From Fagopyrum homotropicum (lineage: Eukaryota; Streptophyta; Magnoliopsida; Caryophyllales; Polygonaceae), in the NCBI GenBank assembly GCA_033239125.1, contig BSWB01000005.1, positions 113,212,494-113,276,493 on the forward strand: DNA of 64,000 nucleotides, written 5' to 3'. Each line of letters opens with the position of its first letter. Within the stretch, counting starts at the first letter, position 1. The translations under genes and the position numbers were made by a program. Below the pieces are notes generated by a model, which had not been told where the DNA came from, did not search any database, and saw only the letters and a program-made list of their open reading frames with translations. Below, one piece after another: positions 37,516-49,476 of this stretch.

Positions 37516-38660
37516 GTGGGAGCAGAGGGGTGGACAATCAAAATATCAAATTAGGCCTTGTTTCTTTGTCAACTTCTTTTTTAGTAGCTTTTAAATTTTT
37601 GAAACCTTGTGTTTGTTTGGACGTGTACATTATTTGTTAGATTAGATTTTTTATTAGCTTTTTGTGTAGACTTTTTTTTATGCGGTTTTGAAAAGCTAAG
37701 AAGCATATATTTTTTTGATATATTATCAAAATTATTCACAATTTGTTCTTAAAAGACATTTTTAATATTAGTACAATTTTGTCTTTAATAGTTTTAAAAA
37801 ACTAAGAAGGATAGTTTTTTTTTGTGAGTGTTCATATAGGAAAAATCTATATACACGACCTTGGTTTTACTAACCTACAAAATATTTCGCAACCTGCTAG
37901 CAATCAGTGGGCTCCGACGTCCATTTTTTTTCCTAGAAAATATAATTAAAAAAATTGGGCGTCGGCTTTTGACGCCTAAATTGAGTAAAAAATTATTTAT
38001 ATATAAATAGATTAAGTTTATTTATTAAAAATAAATTCATTAAACTTTCATACCAAGCTTTCTTAACCAAAATTTAATCTCCATGCAATTGAATATTTTT
38101 TATAAATCTTATTCAAATCATCCTCTTCAATCCCATAAACTCTCCTCTACCGAACGAGCTTATGTCGCTTGTATTATTTTGTACGGAAAAATATAAATTT
38201 ATGAATTGAGGGAGTCGGTTAAGTGATTTTTTGAGCGCCGGCGCCTTGCGACTTTTATTTGTTACCTTAAATGAATTTAATTTGAATCGTTCATTCTATC
38301 GAATCGTGTGTTTGTGAGAGGTTCATACTCTACACTGTAACTTTGGATCATATAGAAAAGGGTTTTAGGGTAAAAAATGGGAAGGACTCACATCCGTTGG
38401 ATTAAAATCGTGAACGGATCTGATTATTTCTCTTCACATGAACAATGCAGGCTTAAGTTAACGGTTGTTAACATTGTTGTTCATTCACGTTCCTTTCTTC
38501 TTTCTCCTTTGATTCCTTCTTTCCATATTCTCGGATCCGATTTCTTCAATCCCAGTTGATATGACTCAATTTCTCTCATTCGATTTCTCTTCCTCTCATT
38601 TAATTTTGATCGATGTATCACAAGGATGAAACAATGAGTTTGAAATTTCTACAATTTCAA
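37516..38660. other. Spacer, nothing firm
   Basis: AT-rich DNA. A PIF-like phrase, TTAGGCCTTGTTTCTTTGTC, occurs near 37552 without a matching partner. No gene, RNA or array supported. Confidence 0.6.
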
Positions 38661-38663
38661 TCA

Positions 38664-38812
38664 AAATTCTACATTTGAACAAATATTTATTATACTTGAA
38701 CAAATTAGGTTTTGAACCAATATGCATTATAGTTGAATAAATAAGGAGTATACTTGAACAAACAAGTAATATAGTTGCGCAAATAAGTTGTATACTTGAA
38801 CAAATAAGGTTT
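38664..38812 (+). repeat. Minisatellite, left part
   Basis: Short units of the type TTGAACAAATA..ATTATA, 20-26 bases long and diverged. The array stops at the dispersed repeat and resumes at about 39925. Confidence 0.8.
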
Positions 38813-38814
38813 GA

Positions 38815-39922
38815 ATTAATTAGAAAAATAGGACCACTTAAAATTATCTTTTGTAAAGTAGGCTTCTACATAAAATAAAGAAAAAGTAGATATGGAAACT
38901 AGAAAATAGGGGGCAATAATTGCTTTAATTGAATGATGGTGATTAGATGTTTACTTCTAGTTTAAGTATATTTTTTACATGTTTACCTTTTACCTTTTAT
39001 TTTTGGTTAATGTAGTTAGTTTGATGAAATTTTCAAGTCCATGAATGTTTAATTTTTTTGGGTGACATTGTTTTCGTTACCCAAATATGAATTGTAGTAT
39101 TTTTCTCATTATTGGGTATATGTTTATTGTTTTTGTGTGATATTTCTTATTGTTGAATATGCTTAAAGTGATATTTTTGGGTATGTTTTATGGTTATCCA
39201 AACCGTGTTACAAGAATCAAATGTCATTTGGTATTGATGTTTGTGTACAATATCGATTTGTGTAAATTTTGGTTATGACAAATTCAAATTGGGTATGTTT
39301 TTATACGTGTATTGACTTTGTAGTATATTTCTTATTATTAAGTATATTTAAAGTGATATCGTGAGCATGTTTTATGGTTACCCAAAATGTGTTATAATAA
39401 TCAAATGTCAAGCGAATTTTTGGGTAATGACCAAATGTCATTTGATATTGTGTTTGTGTACAATATCGAGTTTTGAAAATTTTGGATATGACAAATTTAA
39501 ATTGGGTATGAATTTTGTATTAAGTGATGTTTAAATTGAGTATAAATATAAAATATTATCCAATTTATGGATATTGTTTTATTTTGATATTTGATTTATT
39601 GGGTATGTTGTTTTCGAGTATGTTTATGTACTTTGACAAATTTATTTTTGGGTATGAATGTGACATTATTTGGGTAAGCGAATTTTTGGGTAAGTGGATT
39701 TTTGGATAAGCGGAGGGCTGCGTTTTTTTTGCCCCAAATTTCCTCCAAATGTCAATCAAAAGTGTCACAATCATCACTCACATCAGTCATCATCACTTGT
39801 GTCAACTTTTTGTCCTATTTATGAATTAGTCTAGTAAAGTAGGAGCCATATTTCTCAATTTGTAATTGGTAGGACATAAATTTCAACTCTATAATGTAAA
39901 AGACCCTAAATGCCAATTCATC
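38815..39922 (+). repeat. Dispersed repeat, copy B, inserted in the minisatellite
   Basis: Close match to 6703-8195 but with a single copy of the 398-bp unit. It lies between two parts of the same TTGAACAAATA array. Left flank GGTTTGAA and right flank GTTTTGAA may be an imperfect target duplication. The ends (TAGGACC left; AGACCCTAAATGCC right) are only loosely inverted. No protein is encoded. It may be a Mutator-like or other non-autonomous DNA element. Confidence 0.7.
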
Positions 39923-39924
39923 CG

Positions 39925-40640
39925 TTTTGAACAAATATGCACTATACTTAAACAACTAAACATTATAAATGAATAAATATGAAGTATATTTAAACAAATA
40001 AGTTGTGTACTTGAACAAATATTCATTATACTTGAATAAATAAGATTTTGAACAAATAAGCGTTATAGTTAAACAAATAGGGAATATGCTTGAACAAATA
40101 TGCATTATAAATGAACAAATAAATGTATACTTGAACAAATAGTCATTATAATTGAGCACGTCAGATTTTGAACAAATTACCATTATAGTTGGACAAATTG
40201 GGAGTATACTCGAACAAATATGCATTATACTTGAACAAATAAATTGTATAACTGAACAAATCAAGTTTTGAACAAAAATCGTCATTATACTTGAACAAAT
40301 AGTCATTATACTTAAGCGCGTTAGATTTTGAACCAATCGGCTTTATAGTTGAACAAATAGAGAGTATACTTGAACAAATATGCATTATAGTTGACAAATA
40401 AGCCGATACTTGAACAAATCAGGTTTTGAACAAAAATCATCATTATACCTTAACAAATCACATTTTGAACAAATATGCATTATAGATGAACAAATAGGGA
40501 GTATAGTTGAAAAAATATGCAATATAGTCAAACAAATAAGATAGTTGTGTACTTGAACAAATCAAGTTTTGGACATATCTGCATTATAGTTGAACAATTT
40601 TGACATCTAGTTGAACAATTTAGACATATCGTTGACCAAA
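39925..40640 (+). repeat. Minisatellite, right part
   Basis: About thirty diverged units of 20-26 bases: TTGAACAAATA plus ATGCATTATA, GGGAGTATAC or TCATTATAC variants, with longer-period pairs including AGGTTTTGAACAAA. Minus-strand frames of repeated Ile-Cys-Ser are repeat artefacts. Confidence 0.9.
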
Positions 40641-40851
40641 ATGAACTTGCAGTCTACACATTTGATCTTCTTCTTCGAAAATGAAGAAAATTACAGTCGA
40701 TTACTTCTTCCTTGTCGATCTTTGGTCAATTGTCGTCAAAATATTATGTTGATTGCAATTGGGTTATAGTGATTTCGTAACTTAGAGCATTTTTGGAATT
40801 TCAAGGACTGATTTTTGAGAAATATGTGTCAAGGCGCAATCTAAGTGATCC

Positions 40852-41449
40852 TCATATGGCTTCATGGATGTTGGCATCCCCTTCATCCTTAATGATGACA
40901 TTGCACTCGTCTTCAACCTTTCCCTCGTCATACAAAGGGTTAAGAACCAGCTCACACTTAGGTTGTGTCACCGCTTGGGGTCTTTGGTAGGCTTGAACGA
41001 ACTTGATTTGTGTCGGAGTAACATGGACACGATGTCGCTCCCTTTCTAATAACCTCTTGACATTGCGCGTTCTACGTGAAGACACGTAATTTAATCTCCA
41101 ACGCCTCTTTTTCATGTCTTAGAGCGGAATTTTCCTTGGCTAAGGCATCACGACGTCCGGGTGAAACAAGTGTTGTCTTGGGCACAACATAATCATCTTT
41201 ATGATAGACTCGAGGTCGGGATGCAATATATTCATCTTCGGGATGAGCTTGATGTCGGGGCACAACGTAGTCATATTTGGGATATACTCGACGTCGGGGC
41301 ACAACGTATATATCTTTGTGATAGGCTCGTCGTTGGTAGTGTAGATATCGTCGGTGCCCATGGATGGCTTGTTTGGGCCTTGGTGGGTACGGAGGAGGCA
41401 ACCATTCCTCCTCCTCTTCAAATAACTCATCATTGTCATAGGGGAGCAT
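40852..41449 (-). pseudogene. Gag-like remnant of an LTR retrotransposon
   Basis: Two minus-strand frames (41449-41072 and 41115-40852) follow the primer-binding site at 41509-41520 at the distance expected for gag. The first is rich in charged and Tyr/Pro residues with four degenerate units of the type VVPRRRVYPKYDYVVPRHQ and ends in a helical ENSALRHEKEALEIKL. The second is basic (MKKRRWRLNYVSSRRTR). They overlap by a frame change near 41072-41115. No protease or polymerase follows, so the element is truncated. Assignment to gag rests on position. Confidence 0.5.
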
Positions 41450-41508
41450 TGACGAACGATGAAGACAATGATGAACAAGAGTAAAGCAAACTTAGCTTCA
41501 ACCTCTTT

Positions 41509-41520
41509 GCTCTAATACCA
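41509..41520 (-). other. Primer-binding site of the truncated LTR element
   Basis: On the minus strand TGGTATTAGAGC lies three bases after the LTR end. It matches the usual Met-tRNA-type plant primer site (TGGTATCAGAGC) except for one base, and equals the site at 55842-55853. Confidence 0.85.
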
Positions 41521-41523
41521 ATT

Positions 41524-42228
41524 TGATGCGTCCTTGGATGCGTTCAAGTACAAAGTCTAGATCTAGATTAAACTTGAACTTCAACTACTCCATTTTGTTA
41601 TGTGTAGATGGATTCGAACATTGAAAATGACTTGACGGAAGCTTTGAGATGGTTGTGGAAACGAATGGTTGATTCGATCTAGGTAGATCGAGCAATCCGT
41701 GAGGTGGAGTGAACAAGTGATTCTTGAAGAATCCTCGAAGGTGGAGACTTGGATTGAAGATCCAAAGAAGAACTTTGAGAGAGGAGGATTGTGATGTCCC
41801 TTAACCAAGGATGAGGAAATGCTTATCAATTATACTTGATTAAAATTAGACATGTTTTACAAATGAGGTCAACCATCCTTTATATAGAGAGGATGGTGGC
41901 AAATCCTATAACTTAAATGCAAAATTCAAAATAAATATTTAAGACATTAAATAAGGGATTTGACGAAATATTTCAAGAATTATCTCAAGAATTCAATGTT
42001 TTTGTAAAAGGAGATATTCACAAGACTATTCCATTTAATTATCATTATCAAGAATATAAAAGTTAGAAAATATGATTGAAATAAATATAATGGAAAAGTC
42101 TTCCATCAACATCGTGGGCAAGCCTCAATTATTCTTTGGTAAACCTATTGTGTCACAAAGGTGGGGTGTGTCGCCGAAAGTGTCGAGATAGACACACCCA
42201 TGTGGTAGTGGTAATCAAGGGCGTATCA
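41524..42228 (-). repeat. Single 5' LTR of a truncated retrotransposon
   Basis: Read on the minus strand it begins TGATACGCCC (42228) and ends GGACGCATCA (41524), an imperfect inverted pair with TG...CA ends. A primer site and a gag-like frame follow at once. The 705-bp LTR has no partner in the window, and the internal part stops near 40800, so the rest of the element is lost. Plus-strand frames here are shadows. Confidence 0.8.
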
Positions 42229-42639
42229 GCGTTCCAAATAAAACTCTTGTGAAAAATAATGACCGAACTAGACAATATTTGAGTCATAGTTATAGGAAAA
42301 AAAAAAAACCTTAATAGGCTCAAGCCTTAGGAATTACAAATGTGAAAAACCTAAATCATGGCAACGAAAGAAGTTAATAAAACTAAGAGAAGAATTTGAC
42401 AAAGGAATTAGATGACATGTGGGTGATGAAAAACAACAAGATTTTGAAAAGACTAGTGGATTACTCAACAAACAATTCAAGACCTCGTACGTAACAAAGC
42501 TTTGATTAACTCTAGATATCTAGTTTGTAGCTCCACCACAAACAATCAACGGAACCACCAACTGTTAAATCAAATAGATACACTTCTACCAAAAGAAATT
42601 GTCACAAAATTAAAAAAACTATAACTACCTACGAACCAA
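42229..42639. other. Spacer, possibly part of the LINE remnant
   Basis: AT-rich DNA with no clear motif; it may be the decayed 5' continuation of the LINE piece that follows. Confidence 0.4.
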
Positions 42640-43790
42640 ATACAAGATAGACTATGTTGGGGAGCTAATAAAGAAGGACAGATCTCTGCTAAATTTTCAA
42701 TGGAAATGATCCATCAACGAAAGGTCGGAGTAAACCCCACAAAACTTGGATTTGGGAGATCAACATAATGCCTAAAGTTAAAAACTTCATATGAAAACTA
42801 TTCTTTGTCGGAATTTCAATAAAAGAAAATCTAGACAAGCAAAAGGTTACCGTCCTAATGCAGTGTGAACTCTATAAACATCCAACAAAAAGTACTAAAC
42901 ACCTCTTCTTCTTTTTTTGTGTCCATATACGATCCAAAATATCGATAATGATAAAATTAACACATGACTCCTGAATTGTGATATAACAAGTCATGTAATA
43001 ATTGACATCATTACGGATATAAAAGAGAACACTTTCCCAACATACCTAAGACAACTAGTGCTTATATGGTGGAATATATGACTAAGTAGAAACCACTTAA
43101 TATTTAACAAACAAAAAGCACCACATGAACAGAAGCGGATCGTCCAAAATCAAATTAATGAATGGATGCGGCCAACTCTAAAATAACTAATAATAACACA
43201 AAACTCCTATCAGAAAGCATGAAAACAAAAAAATATTAGATTTTAAAGACCTAACGTGTGATCTGTCAAGCTCAACTTTGATGCTTCAAGAAACTCGTCT
43301 AGTCATTATGCCTTTGACTACATTATCCGAAACAATCTTTCACTCCTATTTGCTGCATGTAAAGGGCTACATTATCCGAAACAATCTTGCACTCCCCCTC
43401 TTGTAGCACGTAAAGGAAAATGTGAGGTAGATTTTGTTCTAGATGAAGCTCTCACTCTTCAAGAGGGTCTTTAAAAGGCTACAAATTTAGGTTTTTCTTC
43501 CAGTGAGATCGAAGGACACTCTCGTGCTCATCAACTCAATCACGCAAGGTTATAAAGCACATTGAAAGACTGACATAATTATCTCATATATCTTATTCAT
43601 GATTTCGGGTTTCAAACACTTTAATATGTTTCATGTTTTTAAGAAATCAACGTTGTTGTTGAGAGTCTCGCATCACTCGAACATTTCTCGGTGTATACGA
43701 CAAGCCCTTTTTGCAAGATAATAAAAGCCTCGTCCGCGCAAAGATGTTTTATGACGAACGGTTTGTAGAAACCAAACCACTTTCTCATTA
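42640..43790 (+). pseudogene. Decayed LINE 3' end: zinc-binding and RNase H parts
   Basis: Forward frames with many stops show QDRLCWGANKEGQISAKFS and, further on, VKLNFDASRNSSSHYAFDYI, with LTLQEGL and LGFSSSEIEGHS (43450-43520). These fit the reverse-transcriptase zinc-binding region followed by the RNase H domain of plant LINE proteins (pattern VKLNFDGS... RDN... AEALALREGL... VEGDS). A short A run near 43789-43796 may be the tail. No intact protein is possible. Confidence 0.65.
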
Positions 43791-44019
43791 AAAAAAACGC
43801 TAATCACTTATCCAATTGTCTTGAGTGCATGGCCCACTTCCATCTACCATTCCACGTGTCTTCGCCCCTTACCTCCATCTCTATTTTGTACAGTGATTAA
43901 TAAAGGTTTAAAATACGGAGTTTTTTGTAATGTAATTTGTTTAATTGAATATTGTCCCGTAATCTAAGCACGTAACCAAACTTGTTAATTGGCGGTTTGG
44001 CAGTGTTGGAGAAATAGTT

Positions 44020-44465
44020 GCCATTCTCCTTCTTGTTCTCTAGTTTTCCCCTTCACTCGCATTCTCCCTTCATTTTCTCAAGAGAAATCCCAACACCCAA
44101 AATCACCACATTCAACCACGACGAAGTGAATATGTCGTAGGATGAACAAGAGATAATCGAATCGTAGAGATAATCATAAATCTCTACAATTTTCATTTCT
44201 CAATTCTGGTTGGATTGCTCTCTCTGGCACTGGTTAGCACCACTCTATATTTCTAGAGTTTTTATTTATGTATGGATTTTCTCTTTTCATAATTTTGATC
44301 CACTCTTTGCTTTTGGAAATATGTTGCGTAGATGTCTTCTTATTGATCACTGTTTGATTTCAGTTTTGAAGATATGTTGTTTGATTCAATTGCGATGAGG
44401 CGTTCGCAAATATCACAACCCTAGTTCATTCAGTGATGTCGGATTAGATTTGGGGTGTAGGAGAT
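44020..44465 (+). promoter_or_regulatory. Leader of the PB1-Raf-like kinase gene, with upstream ATGs
   Basis: A pyrimidine-rich stretch at 44021-44080 and AT-rich leader-like DNA precede the start at 44466. Tiny upstream frames occur: ATG-TCG-TAG at 44132-44140, a five-codon frame at 44142-44156 and a seven-codon frame at 44272. Whether they lie in mature leader or in a leader intron cannot be told. Confidence 0.5.
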
Positions 44466-47400
44466 ATGGCTTTTGATAAGAACTCAACACCTAAAGATTT
44501 GAGGCCGATCAATGTAGCTCGTATCAATGTTGAAGAGGCGGCTCGCATTTCCAATCCGGTTCGTACCACCGAGGGATTTTATACTACTAATATATCTCGT
44601 AATGATATGAATAGTCCTTCATCAGCAGTTCCTGTGTACTTAGTCCCTGCCACATCTGATGGGAAAATTGTGGGCTTAGGTTCAGGAAATGCAAATCCTG
44701 TTATTGTTCAGACCACATCTGTTCCTGTTAGGGGAACCCGAATGCATGTTGTGACACCGGTGGCTACTCCATCTCCCTCGAATATTAGTCCATCCAGCGC
44801 TGTTCAAAGTCCGAGCTTTACTGTCCGGGCCAGTGGCAGTCCCACTGACCAGGCCATTGATGATGGTGGAGAAGATTCGGTGTCTGGCAAGAAAGTAAAG
44901 TTTCTGTGCAGTTTTGGAGGTAAGATACTACCAAGGCCTAGTGATGGGATGCTAAGATATGTTGGAGGGCAAACACGGATTATAACTGTAAGGAGAGATG
45001 TGAGTTTCACTGACTTGGTTCAGAAAATGGTCGATGCTTGTGGGCAACATGTGGTTATGAAATATCAACTCCCCGATGAGGATCTTGATGCTCTTGTTTC
45101 GGTTTCTTGCTTGGATGACCTTGATAATATGATGGAAGAGTATGAGAAGTTGTTGCAGAGATCTGTGGATGGTTCGGTGAAGCTTAGGGTGTTTCTCTTT
45201 TCTGCTTCCGAGCTTGATTCTTCAGGAATGATGCAACTTGGGGATTTACATGATAGCAGTCAAAAATACGTAGATGCAGTGAATGGGGTTATGGAGGTAC
45301 CCGGAGGTGGTATTGCAAGGAAGGAAAGCATTGCAAGTGCTACTTCTACTCAGAATTCTGACTTGAGTGTGGCTGATGCAATTGACACTTCTCTTCTTGG
45401 TCAAGACATATCGGGGCCACCATCCACCAATGTTCCATCTCCTAGAAGTGATAGTAATGATGTTGCGTCGAAATCAGGAGATGCCAACCTTGCAAATCCG
45501 TCTGAAGCTTCTGGGGCTCCTTCAGCAACCTCCCATTCGCAGATGACGCCAACACAATCTGAGAGTTTGCTGGAGAAAACAATGCCTCTTCCTGTGCAGC
45601 AAAGTTCTGTAAAAGTTATTACTCCTTCCACTCCCTATTTGCAAGGTTTAATGGACGCTCCACAAGATACTATTAGTAATACCGAGTATCAAACGGTTCC
45701 TTCACAATTGTTATATACAAATCCCCCTCAGGTTGTTACAACTCCTAAGTCGCTTCTCCTTCAGTCACAATATCATGACAATGCCGCTACTGTTGTACCT
45801 CAACATTATATTCCTGCTGCACATATGACAATGGCTCCATCATCATCCAACATGAGCATTAATCCTTCTATGTTTTCGACAATGATGCAACCACAACGTC
45901 TAGTAACTATCCCTGATCAGGGTTATAATGCATATCAAGCTCAGGTCCCTGCAGGGGTTGCGGGGTATGGATGGAAGCAAGTTGTTTCCACACAAGATCA
46001 AACCCCGTTGTCGGTCCCTTATCAACAGGTAAAAGTACTTGAGGATGCCCAACTAAAGGATGATTGCACTATGTGTCAGAAACAGTTGCCTCATGCACAT
46101 TCAGACACAGTGGTTCAAAAGCAAAGCTCGGCTGCAATCCCTGATATAAATACTGTTTATCATAGTCTTCGTTTGGATGACGTTGCAAGATTGCATACAG
46201 TAAATAAGGTTGTTCCTCCTTCTATAGCAGAGGGGGCTGGAGTCTCAAAGAATCTTGAAGCTCAACGTGAGGGTCCGAGAAATGTTGCAGACCATCCTAG
46301 TGTTTTAGTTCCTCAGGGTGTCATGGGGTTAACAAGCGAGGTTCAGACTTCTTATAGTGTAGCCACAAGTGATGCTCAATCTTGCTCAGATGCCACAACA
46401 CCAAATATCGTTTCACCTTCAATGGGTGCAGAAGTCCTATCTCACGAGGCTACAAAAGACTACCCAGAAATTTTTTGTGGAAATGAGAAAGGTAAATCCC
46501 CTACTGATCAAACTGGAAAAGATGATTTTTTTGACCATCAATCACTAGTGGCAGGAAAAAATCAATTAGTGAACAAACCTTTAAGCAAGCCTGCAATTCT
46601 GGATGCAAATGCAACTCAAGAAATGGTGTCACCAAATGATCTAGAAACAGTCTTTGCAAACACAAGTGTTCAATCTTCAGCTGCCTCTAACTTGAGTGGA
46701 AATACCCAAGAATCTACAAGTACTTCATACAACAATCAGGACCCCTGGAGTTTTCTTGAAGAACCTCACCTCCCTCCTCCTATGCCTACTAATATTGCAA
46801 CAAAATCGGAAGCATGTGCACCGAAGGATCCTTTCCTTGACAACCCTTCAGGTCAAAACGTGGATTCAATTGAAGCGCAGATTTTTGATCCAGTTATCCA
46901 TACAGGTATGGATGATAGCCCTGAGCAAGCGGCATCTAACAAAGGTGTGCATGATCCTCTTTTCCAAGATTTGGCATCATTACTAAATTTTGGGTTAACT
47001 TCCCCATATTTTCATACCAAATTTGTATTAATCTTTCTTTTTCTTACTATAGCTTTACCTGATTTAATGAAGCAAGAACTTGAAGCAACTGTGGAAGAAG
47101 TGACGACTTCTGATCTCCAAGATTCTTTGACTGCTGCTGAAATTTCTGCGTCTGATGCTAACGAGGAGGCAGAACACCAAAGTAGCATTGATGTTGTAAT
47201 ACAAGCTAAACTTGAGGTGACTAGAATGCATAGCATTGTCATTTCTCCTTGTGTTGGGAATTGATGTTGTAGAAAAAAGGGGCAATTGTATTGTATCTAA
47301 GTTGTGCTTACTTTTGTTTCTTTGGTTAAAAATAGGGCATGAATGTGAAATCAGAAAAGGCAAACCTTGCATTTCCACTCTCTGAAGGGGTTGGCCGCTT

Positions 47401-48835
47401 GCAGGTTTATGATTGTTTACCAGCTTACAGCAGGTGTTATTATTGATATTTGGGGTCCTTTTACCAAACAATTTTATATTTGACGTGGCAGATCATCAAG
47501 CATAGTGATCTTGAAGAGTTGCGGGAATTAGGCTCTGGCACCTTCGGTACAATTTATCATGGAAAATGGAGGGGTACTGATGTTGCAATCAAGCGGATTA
47601 ATAACAGATGCTTCGCTGGAAAGCCATCAGAGCAAGAGCGCATGGTTATTGATCTTTCTTCTCGTTCTATATGGCCTTTTGGTGATAATTATACTGCAAT
47701 TTGGGCTTGTGTTGTGCTATTAACCTAAGTAATGTATTGGATCAGATAGATGACTTTTGGAACGAAGCAATTAAACTTGCTGGTTTGCACCATCCAAATG
47801 TTGTAGCTTTCTACGGTGTTGTTCTTGATGGCCCTGGAGGATCTGTGGCTACTGTAACAGAGTACATGGTGAATGGCTCTCTTAGAACCGCATTGCAAAA
47901 GAATGTAAGGTATTACACTGTCTTTTCTATTTTAAAACTTGGCTTTTATGAAAGTTTTTCTTTAATTGTTGTTTTGAGTGAACTTATTGACGTGTTAGTG
48001 GTTAAACCTCTAGAACTCTTGATAAGCGAAAGCGGCTCTTGATTTTAATGGATGTTGCCTTCGGGATGGAATACTTGCACTCTAGAAGCATTGTCCACTT
48101 TGACCTCAAGAGTGATAACTTACTAGTCAACCTTCGAGATCCTCACAGACCGATATGCAAGGTTAGCGGTCCAATAGACAATAGTCCTACTGTACGGGGG
48201 TGTTAGCAACATTATAATGTGGTTTTGGTGGTTGATCAGGTTGGAGATTTGGGTTTGTCAAAGGTGAAATGTCAAACACTAATATCAGGCGGGGTGAGGG
48301 GTACGCTTCCTTGGATGGCTCCTGAACTTCTGAATGGTAGCAGTAGTCTTGTCTCAGAGAAGGTTAGTTTACTCCGATTCTCTTTTCTTCCCATCTTAAA
48401 TATGTTTTGTTTTTTAGGCTTAAGTGGTGATTTACATAATGCAAGCGTAGGTTGATATTTTCTCATTTGGTATTGTGATGTGGGAACTACTCACCGGTGA
48501 AGAACCATACGTTGACCTGCATTACGGAGCCATTATTGGTATTTGTTTTCGCCTCTCCTTTCGAAGAAAGAAATAGCAGTGTTGATTGAAAGGAGAATTT
48601 CATTTCTAACTTGTGAATACCAGGAGGGATAGTGAGCAATACATTGCGACCGCCTGTGCCAGGCAACTGTGATCCCGACTGGAGAACGTTGATGGAGAAG
48701 TGCTGGTCAGCGGAGCCATTGGAGCGCCCAAGCTTCACCCAGATCACGGATGAACTGCGGTCATTGGCGGCTAAAATTCCACAGAAAGCGACGACTCCAA
48801 CGTCGAATACAAAAACAAACACCAAACCGGTTTGA
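44466..48835 (+). CDS. PB1-domain Raf-like protein kinase (MAPKKK group)
   Basis: Exons: 44466-47216, 47336-47404, 47492-47644, 47746-47909, 48014-48161, 48240-48362, 48451-48538, 48624-48835; GT-AG introns, phases agree. The first exon probably hides a small intron, 46945-47052 (108 bp, in frame; its read-through gives hydrophobic FVLIFLFLT). The protein is then 1199 residues, otherwise 1235. The PB1 domain (about 141-237) has KVKFLCSFGGKILPRPSDG and a basic patch. A long Ser/Thr/Gln-rich linker follows. The C-terminal kinase domain has LGSGTFGTIYHG, VAIK, HFDLKSDN (Raf-like HFD in place of HRD), GDLGLSK (DLG in place of DFG), GTLPWMAPE, and ends TNTKPV. The family phosphorylates Ser/Thr/Tyr in plant stress and hormone signalling; its exact pathway here is not shown. 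All catalytic residues are present. Confidence 0.95.
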
Positions 48836-49476
48836 AGTAAATAGTTGCTCCTTGGTTGATTCATTGGCTCTCTGTGCATGGCATCTTAATCTTACTAAGA
48901 TGTGCGGTTTATGACAGGGATATATGAAGAGAGTTGAAAGTTGAGTTTGCCATGATCGATATATAATAAATGAGGCATGTAAGGCTTGTATGAATCCTAA
49001 GCAGCGGAGAATTGTGATTCTACCAAGCCTAATTTAGTGTTGCTGATGCGGTCTTAATAATTGGTCGTTGTGAAAAATATCTATATGCATTTAGGAGGCT
49101 GCTTCCTCCTCCTCATCATATCTATTTTAATTTTTTATGGTAAAGACTATCAAATTTCCCATATCTCGGCTGTAAATTTTATGGTAAAGACTATCAAGTT
49201 CAACTAAAGTCGTCGCTTGGGTTTGCAGATTTTTTTTTTTATATTTATCAAAAAGCATGATATGGAAAGTCTAATGCTAATCAAACAATTCGATCTGTGT
49301 GTGGGAACTCGAAAGTCGAGATCCGAAATTTTGTCTGATTCAAATAAACTAATTTACAAGAAATTCACTAAAGCTAGAACTATACAAGCATTAGCAAACT
49401 CAGGTGCATCAATCCCGTAATAAATGAATTGGGGATCTAAGGAAAAAAAAAAAAAAAAAAGTAGAGATCCAAATAA
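48836..49476. other. 3' flanks between convergent genes
   Basis: Holds the 3' UTR of the kinase gene (plus) and, near 49441-49460 with its A/T run, the 3' flank of the small gene on the minus strand. Short frame 49217-49420 has no recognisable product. Confidence 0.6.

Noticed and set aside
37552..37860. PIF-type element starting TTAGGCCTTGTTTCTTTGTC
   Set aside because: No matching inverted end or second TTA was found nearby.
39956..40397. 126-codon minus-strand frame of Ile-Cys-Ser repeats
   Set aside because: Artefact of the TTGAACAAATA minisatellite.
46696..46986. Second forward frame of 96 codons within the kinase gene
   Set aside because: Shadow of the kinase linker in another frame.
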